DNA from: Candidatus Nanosynbacter sp. TM7-087
Lineage (GTDB): Bacteria; Patescibacteriota; Saccharimonadia; Saccharimonadales; Saccharimonadaceae
NCBI RefSeq assembly: GCF_022828365.1
Contig: NZ_JAJQJU010000001.1
Location: forward strand, 248,001-312,000
Length of the DNA: 64,000 nt
Direction of reading: 5' to 3'
The translations under genes were made by a program, and so were the position numbers. Shown piece by piece: positions 45,190 through 53,493 of this stretch; position 1 is the stretch's first letter, and each line of letters opens with the position of its first letter. A model generated the notes under the pieces. It was not told the origin of the DNA. It saw only the letters and a program-made list of their open reading frames with translations, and did not search any database.

Positions 45190-46388
45190 ATAAAAATAAA
45201 GGAATAGTTTTATATCTACACGTACACCAACCATGGCGAATACGCGAGTATAGTATATTTGATGTGGCTTGGAAGCATAATTATTTTTCTGGCGGTCAAA
45301 ATCCAGACCAGGACAATCAAAAAATATTCCAAAAAGTTGCAGAAAAGTCGTATTTGCCGATGAATGCTTTGCTTGAAAAATTATTGAAAAAATATCCTGA
45401 TTTTAAGATCTCACTGAGTTTTAGCGGAACATTTTTAGAGCAAGCTGAAAGGTTTAATCCTGAAGTTTTGGAGAGCTTTAAGCGCTTGGTAAAGACTGGT
45501 CAAGTAGAAATCTTATCAAGTCCGTATCATCACAGTCTGGCGTTTTTCTATTCGTGCAAGGAGTTCGAGCGTCAAGTTGAGCTTCATCGCTGGAAAATTC
45601 GCGAGATTTTTGGTGCGGAAACGCGAGTTTTGGCAAATACAGAGTTGGCATATAGTGATGACTTGGCAAAATGGGCTGAGCAGGATGGCTTTAAGGGCGT
45701 GTTGGCTGAGGGCTGGGATCCGATTCTGAATTGGCGCAGTCCGAATTATGTATATCGCCCGAGAGGCACGAAGAAAATTGGATTACTGCTTAAGAATTAT
45801 CGATTGAGCGACGATTTGGCGTTTAGGTTCAGTGATCGAAAATGGAATGAATGGCCGTTGACTGCGGACAAGTTTAATACGTGGGTGGAAGATTCTGTCC
45901 GTTACGCGCCACTGCTTAACTTGTTTATGGACTATGAAACTTTCGGCGAACATCAATGGGCGAAATCTGGGATTTTCGGCTTCTTTGAGAGCTTTGTTGA
46001 TAAATGGCTGAGCGCTGATGGCAATACTTTCTATACCGTTAGCGAAGCGCTGGACGCGAATGCGCCTGCTGGTGAAATAAGTATGCCGTCGCCTGTAACG
46101 TGGGCGGACGCCGAGCGAGATTTGACGGCTTGGAATGGAAATAGTTTGCAGAAAGAAGCTTTGCGATATGTTTATGAGCTTGAAGATGAGGTCTTGAATA
46201 GTAAGGACGAAGGTTTAATTAGCGATTGGCGAAAATTGCAAACTTCAGACCACGTCTATTACATGGGAACGAAGAATTTTACCGACGGTGATGTCCACGC
46301 TTATTTTAGCCCGTATGATTCGCCATACGACGCCTTTCTTTACTACATGAATACCATTCGTGATATGAAATCTCGATTGAGGAAATAG
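45186..46388 (+). CDS. GH57 family alpha-glucan hydrolase or branching enzyme
   Basis: A 400-aa glycoside hydrolase. LYLHVHQPWRIREYS is GH57 region 1, VEILSSPYHHSLAFF region 2, LANTELAYSDD region 3 with the nucleophile Glu, and FMDYETFGEHQW region 4 with the acid Asp. No signal peptide, so it acts in the cytoplasm. I start at the ATG at 45186, which has AAAGGAG upstream and overlaps the GT4 stop (ATGA). Alpha-amylase and branching activities cannot be told apart here. Confidence 0.88.
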   Translation: MNKNKGIVLYLHVHQPWRIREYSIFDVAWKHNYFSGGQNPDQDNQKIFQKVAEKSYLPMNALLEKLLKKYPDFKISLSFSGTFLEQAERFNPEVLESFKRLVKTGQVEILSSPYHHSLAFFYSCKEFERQVELHRWKIREIFGAETRVLANTELAYSDDLAKWAEQDGFKGVLAEGWDPILNWRSPNYVYRPRGTKKIGLLLKNYRLSDDLAFRFSDRKWNEWPLTADKFNTWVEDSVRYAPLLNLFMDYETFGEHQWAKSGIFGFFESFVDKWLSADGNTFYTVSEALDANAPAGEISMPSPVTWADAERDLTAWNGNSLQKEALRYVYELEDEVLNSKDEGLISDWRKLQTSDHVYYMGTKNFTDGDVHAYFSPYDSPYDAFLYYMNTIRDMKSRLRK

Positions 46389-46408
46389 TCAAACGCCTTT
46401 CTTAAATA

Positions 46409-46437
46409 AAAACTCCCTCTGAATGCGAGGGAGTTTC
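46409..46437. terminator. Bidirectional terminator between GH57 gene and rpmG
   Basis: AACTCCCTC pairs with GAGGGAGTT around a 7-nt loop, flanked by A and T tracts. Confidence 0.85.
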
Positions 46438-46454
46438 TGCATAATCCTGTTAAA

Positions 46455-46673
46455 TTAGCTTTTACGAGCTTTAACTTCGTTACGACCAAGGTTTTTCTTA
46501 GTCTCAGTGTAAGTAGCGTGTTGCTTTGCAATTGGGTCGTACTTACGTAGTGTCAATTTACCCTGACCTTTTGTGGTGCGGTTTTGGGTGTTAACAGTAG
46601 TATAGTAAGTTCGGTGGTTGCTCAAGTTACTCACCAAACCAATCAGCTTTCGTTTCGTATTCTTCTTTGCCAT
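46455..46673 (-). CDS. rpmG: 50S ribosomal protein L33, zinc-free form
   Basis: A 72-aa protein with KRKLIGLVSN and TYYTTVNTQNRTTKGQGKLTLRKYDPIAKQHATYTETK. The two CxxC pairs of the zinc-binding form are absent and there is a C-terminal extension. AAAGAG lies before the ATG. Confidence 0.9.
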   Translation of the reverse strand: MAKKNTKRKLIGLVSNLSNHRTYYTTVNTQNRTTKGQGKLTLRKYDPIAKQHATYTETKKNLGRNEVKARKS

Positions 46674-46802
46674 CTCTTTACTCGTTAGATTTTATAAAAC
46701 GTCTTGACTAATTATAGCATGGGTGAAGTGAAAATGCTAGTACCATATCAGATTTTACTAATTTTTGTGCTTACTTCATCAATCAATAAGGCGCGTCGGA
46801 CT

Positions 46803-47106
46803 CTAATCTTTCTTTTCCAAGTATAAATATTTATCCAACCATTCGTCTGTCGGTTCAAGGTGTCTGTCGTCAATCTTTTTGAGCGGCATATTTTTGCCAT
46901 ATCATCCGCAAGCTCCAATATTACGTCCTTGAGCTCAATATTATCCTTATAATAATCCGGTATGTTTTTATAGCCAACCCTCGCTCCAACAATATTTCCA
47001 GTTATTGCCGCTGTTGAATCTGAATCCCCGTCGTGATTTGCCGCCGCAATGATCGCCTCCGCTTTCCGTATGCTATCCCAATACCGCAGAGGTATCGCCC
47101 ATCTCT
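46803..47106 (-). pseudogene. ADP-ribosylglycohydrolase remnant
   Basis: The minus strand reads RWAIPLRYWDSIRKAEA, IIAAANHDGDSDSTAAITG, NIVGARVGYKNIPDYYKDN and ILELADDMAK, the C-terminal metal-binding block of DraG-type ADP-ribosylglycohydrolases (GDSDS). One frame change near 46884 then gives MPLKKIDDRHLEPTDEW and LDKYLYLEKKD with a stop at 46803. The N-terminal two thirds of the enzyme are missing. A TATAAT lies just upstream, next to an ATG in another frame that soon stops. The gene is therefore truncated and frameshifted. It directly borders the restriction-modification island. Confidence 0.8.
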
Positions 47107-47180
47107 ATTATTATAACACATTTGTTTGATTATTTCAATTTTTAATGGTCTTATGTTATAATAGAAAAAAGGAAAAAATT

Positions 47181-48578
47181 ATGGCATCGAAAAATTGGCA
47201 TCCAGAATTTATAAAATACACCGAGTTTATTGCTAGCCACCCCAACTACAAAAACTTACCTATCGAAAGAGGGCAAGATGGTTCGTTGAATTGGGTCGTC
47301 GCAAACAAGAATTCGGCAATTAGGCAGGGCCGCATGAAATGGTGCGAAGAGAAAGCAAAAGAATTTGGCTTCGAAATTAAACCTGGGGTGTATGCAAAAG
47401 TTATGCGCAAAATTCACCCGACTGGAGAAAAAGTTTGTCAAGTTTGCGGTCGAAAAATATCCATATTTTATCATTACCCAACCGCTCATCTCATTGATAA
47501 GATTGAGAAAAAATTTGGAAAAAGATTTTACAATACGACCCACATAAGTGAAATATGGGATAATCTAATCGAGTCTGGCAATACCGAATCGGAGCTCGTT
47601 TCTTTTTTCCTTGGATGTGTAGGCGCCGACAAGTCATACAATGGCAAGATAGACAAACAGAGTATAATTGACTTCTTGGAAGATGCTAGCAGAAATTCAA
47701 ATAAGAAGATCCTAAGTCCAGGAGCAATGTCTAATTTTCCTGACCGTTTTGATGGTTTTCATACCTATAACTTATGTTGTAGATCGACACAGGATACAGG
47801 CAGGCACGCCGATAATATGAAAAGCTATACGAAAGACAGAAGAGCATATGAATATTGGAGTGATGGCAATATTCATGCGGCAAATATGTTTATGGGCTCT
47901 TCATTCTTCAAGGGTACTTCGGCAGATCATATTGGGCCAATCTCATTAGGATTCGTCCATGATCCGAGATATTTACAGCCTATGGATAAAGGCGACAACT
48001 CTACGAAACGAGATCGACTCACTATTGGAGACTTGGAGAAAATCCTCGAAGTCGAGTCTAGGACCGGTATATACCCAATGTCTTGGTATTCAAAGATTGT
48101 GTGGGAATACATAAAAAAGAATTATAAACTTCATCCAGAAAAAGTGGCCACGATTTATCGTGATATGTTAAAACAAAGCATGTTTAACTTTATGTTTATA
48201 TTGGGTCAAATTATTCATAGGACACAGAATGGAAAAGATTATTTAATCAATTGCTTTCTCGAACAGAATGCCAAGTATTTTGATTATGCATATGAATTTG
48301 ATGAAAAAGGAAACATTATTGAACAATCACCAAGGCATTTTACAGGCAGAAACAGTGATGAAATGCAGAGGTATTTTCGGATCGCAATTAACTCCGTTGA
48401 CGACTATAATGCTAAGGAAAACCGTAATTTAACTAGCTCGTTAGACCAAGATGACTTTAGAAGATTAGCTGAGATTTGTGAAATGATCAACAACGGCGAT
48501 CCATATGCTTCTGTCAAATCAAAAATTGAATCGTTAGTTACAGCTGAGGAAAATGCCATTATTGAGAGATGTGCGTAA
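47181..48578 (+). CDS. Type IIS restriction endonuclease, Alw26I/Eco31I/Esp3I family
   Basis: A 465-aa endonuclease. The family resemblance is by overall pattern: an N-terminal MASKNWHPEFIKYTEFIASHPNY, then a CxxC site (VCQVCGRK), the block NFPDRFDGFHTYNLCCR, and DGNIHAANMFMGSSFFKGTSADHIGPISLGFVHDPRYLQPM. The last has an HxGPISLGF-type core typical of this group, with a nuclease of the HNH or related kind. Relatives cut outside GTCTC-based sites. The ATG follows GGAAAAAATT. It is convergent with its methyltransferase gene and their ends overlap by 20 bp. Confidence 0.8.
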   Translation: MASKNWHPEFIKYTEFIASHPNYKNLPIERGQDGSLNWVVANKNSAIRQGRMKWCEEKAKEFGFEIKPGVYAKVMRKIHPTGEKVCQVCGRKISIFYHYPTAHLIDKIEKKFGKRFYNTTHISEIWDNLIESGNTESELVSFFLGCVGADKSYNGKIDKQSIIDFLEDASRNSNKKILSPGAMSNFPDRFDGFHTYNLCCRSTQDTGRHADNMKSYTKDRRAYEYWSDGNIHAANMFMGSSFFKGTSADHIGPISLGFVHDPRYLQPMDKGDNSTKRDRLTIGDLEKILEVESRTGIYPMSWYSKIVWEYIKKNYKLHPEKVATIYRDMLKQSMFNFMFILGQIIHRTQNGKDYLINCFLEQNAKYFDYAYEFDEKGNIIEQSPRHFTGRNSDEMQRYFRIAINSVDDYNAKENRNLTSSLDQDDFRRLAEICEMINNGDPYASVKSKIESLVTAEENAIIERCA

Positions 48579-51500
48579 TCGTTTTGCAATATTTCTCAGC
48601 ATCGAGCTCACCTTTAAAGAACTTAATTATTGGCGAAGAATAATCACTTGCATATCTTGCCGATTCTGAACATTCAACATTTTCAAGATCGAAAATTGTA
48701 TCCTTAACGGTAATTTGATTTTCTTCTTCTGGAGTAATTGGCTTAGGATAGACGTCGGATGGCGATATTTTAAGATCCTTCCTTATACATAGAATAATTA
48801 CCCTTTTTCGCTTTTGGGGTACTCCGTATTGGACGGCGTGGAGTAAACGACCCTCTGCTTCATAACCCAATTCGGAAAAGAGCGAAATTATATTTCGGTA
48901 TGTTTCGCCACCCTGGAAACTCATAAGTCCTTCAACATTCTCGAAGACGACAACCTTTGGATTAACTTTTGAAACTATTTCAACAAAATGCCTAAACATT
49001 TGGTTTCTAGGATCGTCAGCATTCCGATATCCAGCTAATGAGAAACCCTGGCATGGCGGCCCACCACAAATAATATCAGCCTTACCCTTAATACCGGCTT
49101 CAATTACGCGCTTTTTAACATTATCGTCTGTAATATCACCACAAGTGACATCAATTTCTGGACAGTTGGTTTTTAGAGTAACACATGATGCCTCAAAAAA
49201 GTCATTCGAGATAAGTGCTCTTATGCCAGCCAATTTAAAACCATACGTTAGTCCTCCTGCACCCGAAAATAAGTCGACCGATGTAGAGCAACCAATTTTT
49301 TCTTTGATTGACTTGCCAATATCATAGGCAAGCAATGTAGGAACAGCATTTCCGATTTGCTCCAAGGTATCCTTTTTGTTGCCATAAAAGTAATAGCTAT
49401 CCGGAAAACATTGAAGTCTAGCTGCTTCGCGTACGCTCAAGACGCGTTCATGGGTTGGGTGTACATACGTGCCATTGCCTGGCCTATTGAAATAGGTTGT
49501 AATGGTGTAGCTTGGCTTATTATAAGCCAATCTACCGTATAATGTAGTGCGACCTCCAGTTTCCGATATGCGCATAAGTCGTTTTGATTTTTTGACTGTT
49601 TCTTCTGGAATGTTCGTCCAATTTCCTCCTTGAGGGATAGGCTTAATCATCTCGAGATCAAGATCACTTAATTTGAAAGTAGTATGATTTAAGACAATGC
49701 TCTCAAAGATTCCTCTATATTTTGTTTCCATACTGGAGGCAACATTACTCAGAAATCGGTCTATATCTGGTTTTTTTACTAGGATAATTTCTTTTATAGA
49801 AGTATTACCAAATAAAATATCTCGGCATTCATCCGCAGTAATATTATCTATAATGTGAGAAAGGTCTTTTCTAAAACGCTCAACAAGTAAGTCCTTCTTA
49901 GCTAAAGGTAATGGTTCTTCCAATGTTTTCTCTTTCTTCATTTTTCCTCCTTTATGTCTAGTTTCATTATCATAATCAACGATACCGAAAGCTTCATTTA
50001 CTAATGAATTTATAGCGTTAAGAAGTTCGGCATCTTTCGTATCTAGGTATTTCTTAACACATTCCGAAATCTCTTGCTTATTGTTCGAATGAACAGGAAT
50101 CGGAAAATTATCAATTTCGTAATTATTTATATGATTATTACTACTAGTTAACTTAAAATACCAATCAATTACAGATGAATTAAGAACGCCAAGAAGAAAG
50201 AATAGATCAACGTCGTCGTCATTTTCATCTAATGAAATAAAATTGCAGCTATTTGCGAGAACAACGTTTTCTGGAACAGAGGCGAAAGCAACTCGTCTTG
50301 CCTTTGCCATATTAACTATCTGTTGGCATACGAGTCGGGGCTTTTCAATAAAAGTTCTTTTTGCGGTTTGCTCATAAAAAACTGGCGAAGCATGCTCTAG
50401 TGATTCCATATTTGTGAGCTCATAATAAGCAATATTCCTACCACGTAAAAGAACAAAATCCGTTTCTTCTCCTACGATAGAATTTTTATTTAAAGAAATA
50501 TCTAATTCGCCTCGAAGATTATGGATATATGGTAAATCTCTAATTTTTGGATGCTTAGACATCTGGTTTCTTATACTATATTCACGATCATTCAAAATCA
50601 GAATTGCATTACCGGTATCTTTATCGGCTATATCGAATATACTAACTTTAGCTCCTGGACGAGAATAGTCACTATTGGATCCAAAAACGAGTAGCTCTTT
50701 TGTCGGCTGACCCTTTCTTAGAAGAATGGAACAGACAGACTGAGAAGCGTCTATATACGCACTAGTTTCGGGATATAATCTTATATTCCTCAATGACGTT
50801 TCATTAATCATATAAGTTCTTAAATCCGAGCAACTCTTATCTGATAGAATAGAAGACGGTATTAAAAGCGAACAGAAACAATCGTTTGACGAGTATTTCA
50901 TCAAAATCTCTTCGACAAACAGCCTATATAGATTAAGCGTCCCAGTCGTCGATAATAGGAAGCGTTGTTTTGCTATGCTTCCAATTTTGAAATACTTTTC
51001 ACGATCCACATCATAATCCATATCAGATAGATACTGTGATCGTTCTGCTTTTAGATTTTTGTATGGTGGATTCGTGACAATAATATCGAAGCCATCCTGT
51101 ATGACTTCTTCAGGAAAAATACTATCAATTGATATATAGTCTATATTCTCGGAGTCAACGTCGAATAGTAATCCGCCACCGACGTGTGTAGAAAAATATG
51201 AATCATTTAAATTTATATTAAAAAGATGTTTAACGTATCTTTTTAGATTCTTCTTATACAAAGAAATAGCTTCGTCATTAATATCGCATGCGTAAATATT
51301 ATTGATCAGCTCAATTGACTCATTCCTACTTAAGCCCAGGGTTGCGCAATGTTTTAGGTAGGCAAAAACAAAATTACCCGTACCGACACAGGGCTCTAGA
51401 AAGCGTTTCTTGTATATACTACGTTTATAATCGTCGCCCATAGAGTTGAGAAGATCGGACATCATGATACTCGTAAGACTCATTGAAGTATAATAGCTTC

Positions 51501-51633
51501 CAGTGCGCTTGCGTAATAATGGGTCTATCGATTGCTCGTATTTTAAGCTAGAATTAGATAGCTCATTCCAAACCTCAGAAGAAACGTCTGTTGAATCGAG
51601 GTCGAATAATGATTTTTGCACTCCATTTTGCAT
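48559..51633 (-). CDS. Fused m6A and circularly permuted m5C DNA methyltransferase
   Basis: A 1024-aa modification enzyme. The N-terminal half is an N6-adenine methyltransferase: LEPCVGTGNF (SAM site) near residue 80 and NPPYKN near residue 188. The C-terminal half, from about residue 565, is a C5-cytosine methyltransferase whose motifs are in permuted order. First comes the target-recognition part with SVREAARLQCFPD (IX) and QIGNAVP (X), then VDLFSGAGG (I), GGPPCQGFS (IV, catalytic Cys), FENVEGL (VI) and QKRKRV (VIII). Esp3I-type systems modify A and C on opposite strands, which matches. I start at the ATG at 51633, which has a promoter 8 nt upstream. Confidence 0.88.
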   Translation of the reverse strand: MQNGVQKSLFDLDSTDVSSEVWNELSNSSLKYEQSIDPLLRKRTGSYYTSMSLTSIMMSDLLNSMGDDYKRSIYKKRFLEPCVGTGNFVFAYLKHCATLGLSRNESIELINNIYACDINDEAISLYKKNLKRYVKHLFNINLNDSYFSTHVGGGLLFDVDSENIDYISIDSIFPEEVIQDGFDIIVTNPPYKNLKAERSQYLSDMDYDVDREKYFKIGSIAKQRFLLSTTGTLNLYRLFVEEILMKYSSNDCFCSLLIPSSILSDKSCSDLRTYMINETSLRNIRLYPETSAYIDASQSVCSILLRKGQPTKELLVFGSNSDYSRPGAKVSIFDIADKDTGNAILILNDREYSIRNQMSKHPKIRDLPYIHNLRGELDISLNKNSIVGEETDFVLLRGRNIAYYELTNMESLEHASPVFYEQTAKRTFIEKPRLVCQQIVNMAKARRVAFASVPENVVLANSCNFISLDENDDDVDLFFLLGVLNSSVIDWYFKLTSSNNHINNYEIDNFPIPVHSNNKQEISECVKKYLDTKDAELLNAINSLVNEAFGIVDYDNETRHKGGKMKKEKTLEEPLPLAKKDLLVERFRKDLSHIIDNITADECRDILFGNTSIKEIILVKKPDIDRFLSNVASSMETKYRGIFESIVLNHTTFKLSDLDLEMIKPIPQGGNWTNIPEETVKKSKRLMRISETGGRTTLYGRLAYNKPSYTITTYFNRPGNGTYVHPTHERVLSVREAARLQCFPDSYYFYGNKKDTLEQIGNAVPTLLAYDIGKSIKEKIGCSTSVDLFSGAGGLTYGFKLAGIRALISNDFFEASCVTLKTNCPEIDVTCGDITDDNVKKRVIEAGIKGKADIICGGPPCQGFSLAGYRNADDPRNQMFRHFVEIVSKVNPKVVVFENVEGLMSFQGGETYRNIISLFSELGYEAEGRLLHAVQYGVPQKRKRVIILCIRKDLKISPSDVYPKPITPEEENQITVKDTIFDLENVECSESARYASDYSSPIIKFFKGELDAEKYCKTITHISQ
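49939..49951 (-). promoter_or_regulatory. Internal ribosome binding site and ATG in the methyltransferase gene
   Basis: In frame and at the joint between the two methyltransferase halves the minus strand reads AAAGGAGG, 4-5 nt and ATG AAG AAA GAG. Initiation here would give a separate 460-aa m5C enzyme (48559-49941). Confidence 0.65.
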
Positions 51634-51641
51634 ATGCTTAT

Positions 51642-51670
51642 ATTTTAGCATAAATATTAAAACGAGACAA
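51642..51670 (-). promoter_or_regulatory. Promoter of leaderless methyltransferase gene
   Basis: TTGTCT (51665-51670), a 17-nt spacer and TAAAAT (51642-51647) on the minus strand, 8 nt before the ATG. Confidence 0.65.
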
Positions 51671-51685
51671 GATTTTTGAGACAAA

Positions 51686-51918
51686 TTATTTCACCATATG
51701 TTTAGCGGCGTAGTATTCTTCTATCGCTTCCTTAATTCCGCACTCCGGACAAATTTCCGTTTCATTATCCTCACGCGAGAGGGCTGGATATTCTGTGAAC
51801 TCCTTTTTACATTTTGGACAGCGCTGAATCTCGAGAATCTTATAGGTCAGAGTTTTTGGTAGTTTTTCGAGTAAATATTCTTCGCCATCGAGTAGCTAAA
51901 ATGGTTGATGCTATCCAT
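51686..51918 (-). pseudogene. Frameshifted small zinc-ribbon protein
   Basis: AGAGAGGTT and ATG at 51918 begin MDSINHF, but the reading frame then fails. In a frame offset by one missing base the gene continues LLDGEEYLLEKLPKTLTYKI, LEIQRCPKCKKEFTEYPALS and REDNETEICPECGIKEAIEE to a stop at 51686. The two CxxC pairs make a zinc ribbon like those found in phage-type and mobile small proteins. One base lost from an AAG-type codon near 51900 explains the break. Confidence 0.75.
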
Positions 51919-52024
51919 TATTTAACCTCTCTTTTCTCTAAATTGTTAAGCTACAATGCTCTATTTTCGATTATTCTGTCTATGAAGTTATCTGTAGGAT
52001 AGATAGCCTCATTCGACAAAATAA

Positions 52025-52047
52025 AAGACCAATGAAATACTGGTCTT
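52025..52047 (-). terminator. Terminator of tRNA-Thr(GGT)
   Basis: AAGACCA pairs with TGGTCTT around a 9-nt loop, followed on the minus strand by TTATTTTG. Confidence 0.8.
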
Positions 52048-52087
52048 AATTAAAAAAGACTCGCATTTCTACGAATCTACGTATTTA

Positions 52088-52163
52088 TGGAGCCACGATC
52101 GGGGCTTGAACCCGAGGCCTCATCCTTACCATGGATGCGCTCTACCAACTGAGCTATCGCGGC
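52088..52163 (-). tRNA. tRNA-Thr (anticodon GGT)
   Basis: Acceptor GCCGCGA/TCGTGGC, discriminator T and encoded CCA. The anticodon arm CATCC-ATGGTAA-GGATG gives GGT. Confidence 0.95.
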
Positions 52164-52210
52164 GTAACAGGCTTAATTTTAGCATATTAAGCCATGTTTA
52201 ATCAACCTGG

Positions 52211-52498
52211 TTATTTTTTACGAGTAGATTTTTTGGCTGGCGTGCCGGCTTCTTTTGGCAGTTTTGGCGTGACAAATGCCTCTATTATTCCCCACGCTAT
52301 GCTATTGACCAAGAACGTGACGAACAATATTCCTGACACTGATGCCGCCAGGTGTGCTGATGAAGCGTTAAATAATGTCAATAATCCCGCTACAGCTAGT
52401 CCAATTATAGCCAGCATAATATAAGCGTATTGTAACTTCAATCGTTGGTTTTTTTCGCTATTCCATAATGCCAGGATAGATTTTGTAAATTCAAACAT
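52211..52498 (-). CDS. Small membrane protein, unknown
   Basis: A 95-aa protein with two hydrophobic segments (YAYIMLAIIGLAVAGLLTLF and GILFVTFLVNSIAWGIIEAF) and a basic C-terminus (PAKKSTRKK). I start at the ATG at 52498 (MFEFTKSIL). A promoter TTGACT-17-TATTAT (52505-52533) ends 6 nt before it, so the mRNA should be leaderless. The family is not recognised. Confidence 0.68.
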   Translation of the reverse strand: MFEFTKSILALWNSEKNQRLKLQYAYIMLAIIGLAVAGLLTLFNASSAHLAASVSGILFVTFLVNSIAWGIIEAFVTPKLPKEAGTPAKKSTRKK

Positions 52499-52504
52499 AC
52501 CTAT

Positions 52505-52533
52505 ATAATAGCACATATGCTTATAAAAGTCAA
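52505..52533 (-). promoter_or_regulatory. Promoter of leaderless small membrane protein gene
   Basis: TTGACT (52528-52533), a 17-nt spacer and TATTAT (52505-52510) on the minus strand, 6 nt before the ATG. Confidence 0.65.
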
Positions 52534-52560
52534 TATTATACTCTTTTCTTATCTAAAAAA

Positions 52561-52578
52561 ATCGCCCGTAAAGGCGAT
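52561..52578 (-). terminator. Terminator of tRNA-Thr(TGT)/tRNA-Tyr
   Basis: ATCGCC pairs with GGCGAT around a 6-nt loop, followed on the minus strand by TTTTTTTAGAT. Confidence 0.85.
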
Positions 52579-52588
52579 AATTCAATCT

Positions 52589-52673
52589 TGGTGCTGGAAG
52601 TAGGACTCGAACCTACGAAGCCTTACGGCGGGAGATTTACAGTCTCCTGTGATTGCCACTACACGATTCCAGC
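52589..52673 (-). tRNA. tRNA-Tyr (anticodon GTA)
   Basis: Acceptor GCTGGAA/TTCCAGC, discriminator A, encoded CCA, and a long variable arm. Anticodon arm GAGA-CTGTAAA-TCTC gives GTA. Confidence 0.94.
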
Positions 52674-52679
52674 GTGATG

Positions 52680-52755
52680 TGGAGCCGCTTCTCGGGCTCG
52701 AACCGAGGACCTACGGTTTACAAAACCGTTGCTCTAGCCAACTGAGCTAAAGCGG
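52680..52755 (-). tRNA. tRNA-Thr (anticodon TGT)
   Basis: Acceptor GCCGCTT/AAGCGGC, discriminator T and encoded CCA. The anticodon arm ACGGT-TTTGTAA-ACCGT gives TGT. It lies 6 nt before tRNA-Tyr in one transcript. Confidence 0.95.
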
Positions 52756-52799
52756 CAACTGAATTTATTTTATCAATTTTTTCTCTCCGTGACAAGAGC

Positions 52800-53483
52800 C
52801 TACATAACTATTTTTCGTGGTTGATGTATTTTGCGCTGCTGGCGTGGGCGCGGTACGTCGACTTTCTTTGATGCTGCTGTCGGAGTTAGCATTTTTGTGG
52901 CTTTTTTACGCAGTTCTTCAGCCAGATCAGTCTGTCCAGCATTGTCATATGCTTCCGCTAAAATCTTCAGAGTCTGCGGAATCGGCTCTAATTCAACAGC
53001 CTTCTCCAGGGCGTTAATAACCTTCTTCGTATTCCCTATTTTTTCATGAACCTTGGCGTAGGCAATGTAGCGCGCAGCCAAATCATCTTCCATCTCTAAC
53101 GCCTGCTCAAACGCTAGTGACGCCTTTTCATAGTTCTCTGTTTCGTAGTAAATTAAGCCGACGTTATGAAGGCTGGAGGCGCTTGGTTCCAAACTCTGGG
53201 CAATCTCAAAACACTCAATGGCATCTTTATATGCGCGCTGCTTGGCATATAAAATTCCCAAACGGTTATATGCAGTGGCATTTTTCTCATCAACGCGTAA
53301 GATTGTCAGCAGAGCTTTTTCTGCGCGCAGGTACTTATTCTCGCGAATCGATTCTTGGGCAATTTCCCATAATTGATCAAGTTTATTAGTAATCTTAGTT
53401 GGCAGATCGCCAGTTTCTTTAATTGACGGATGATAAAAAATCGCCCAAATCATTAAAATTAGAATGAGGAATAATCCAAACAT
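52800..53483 (-). CDS. Membrane-anchored TPR protein
   Basis: A 227-aa protein with an N-terminal membrane helix (FGLFLILILMIWAIFY) and at least four tetratricopeptide repeats between residues 45 and 185 (AYNRLGILYAKQRAYKDAIECFEIA, SLHNVGLIYYETENYEKASLAFEQA). A basic tail ends RKIHQPRKIVM. TPR proteins act as scaffolds, and the partner is unknown. It may share a transcript with holB, which lies 10 nt away on the same strand upstream. Confidence 0.78.
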   Translation of the reverse strand: MFGLFLILILMIWAIFYHPSIKETGDLPTKITNKLDQLWEIAQESIRENKYLRAEKALLTILRVDEKNATAYNRLGILYAKQRAYKDAIECFEIAQSLEPSASSLHNVGLIYYETENYEKASLAFEQALEMEDDLAARYIAYAKVHEKIGNTKKVINALEKAVELEPIPQTLKILAEAYDNAGQTDLAEELRKKATKMLTPTAASKKVDVPRPRQQRKIHQPRKIVM

Positions 53484-53493
53484 ATCTATACTA

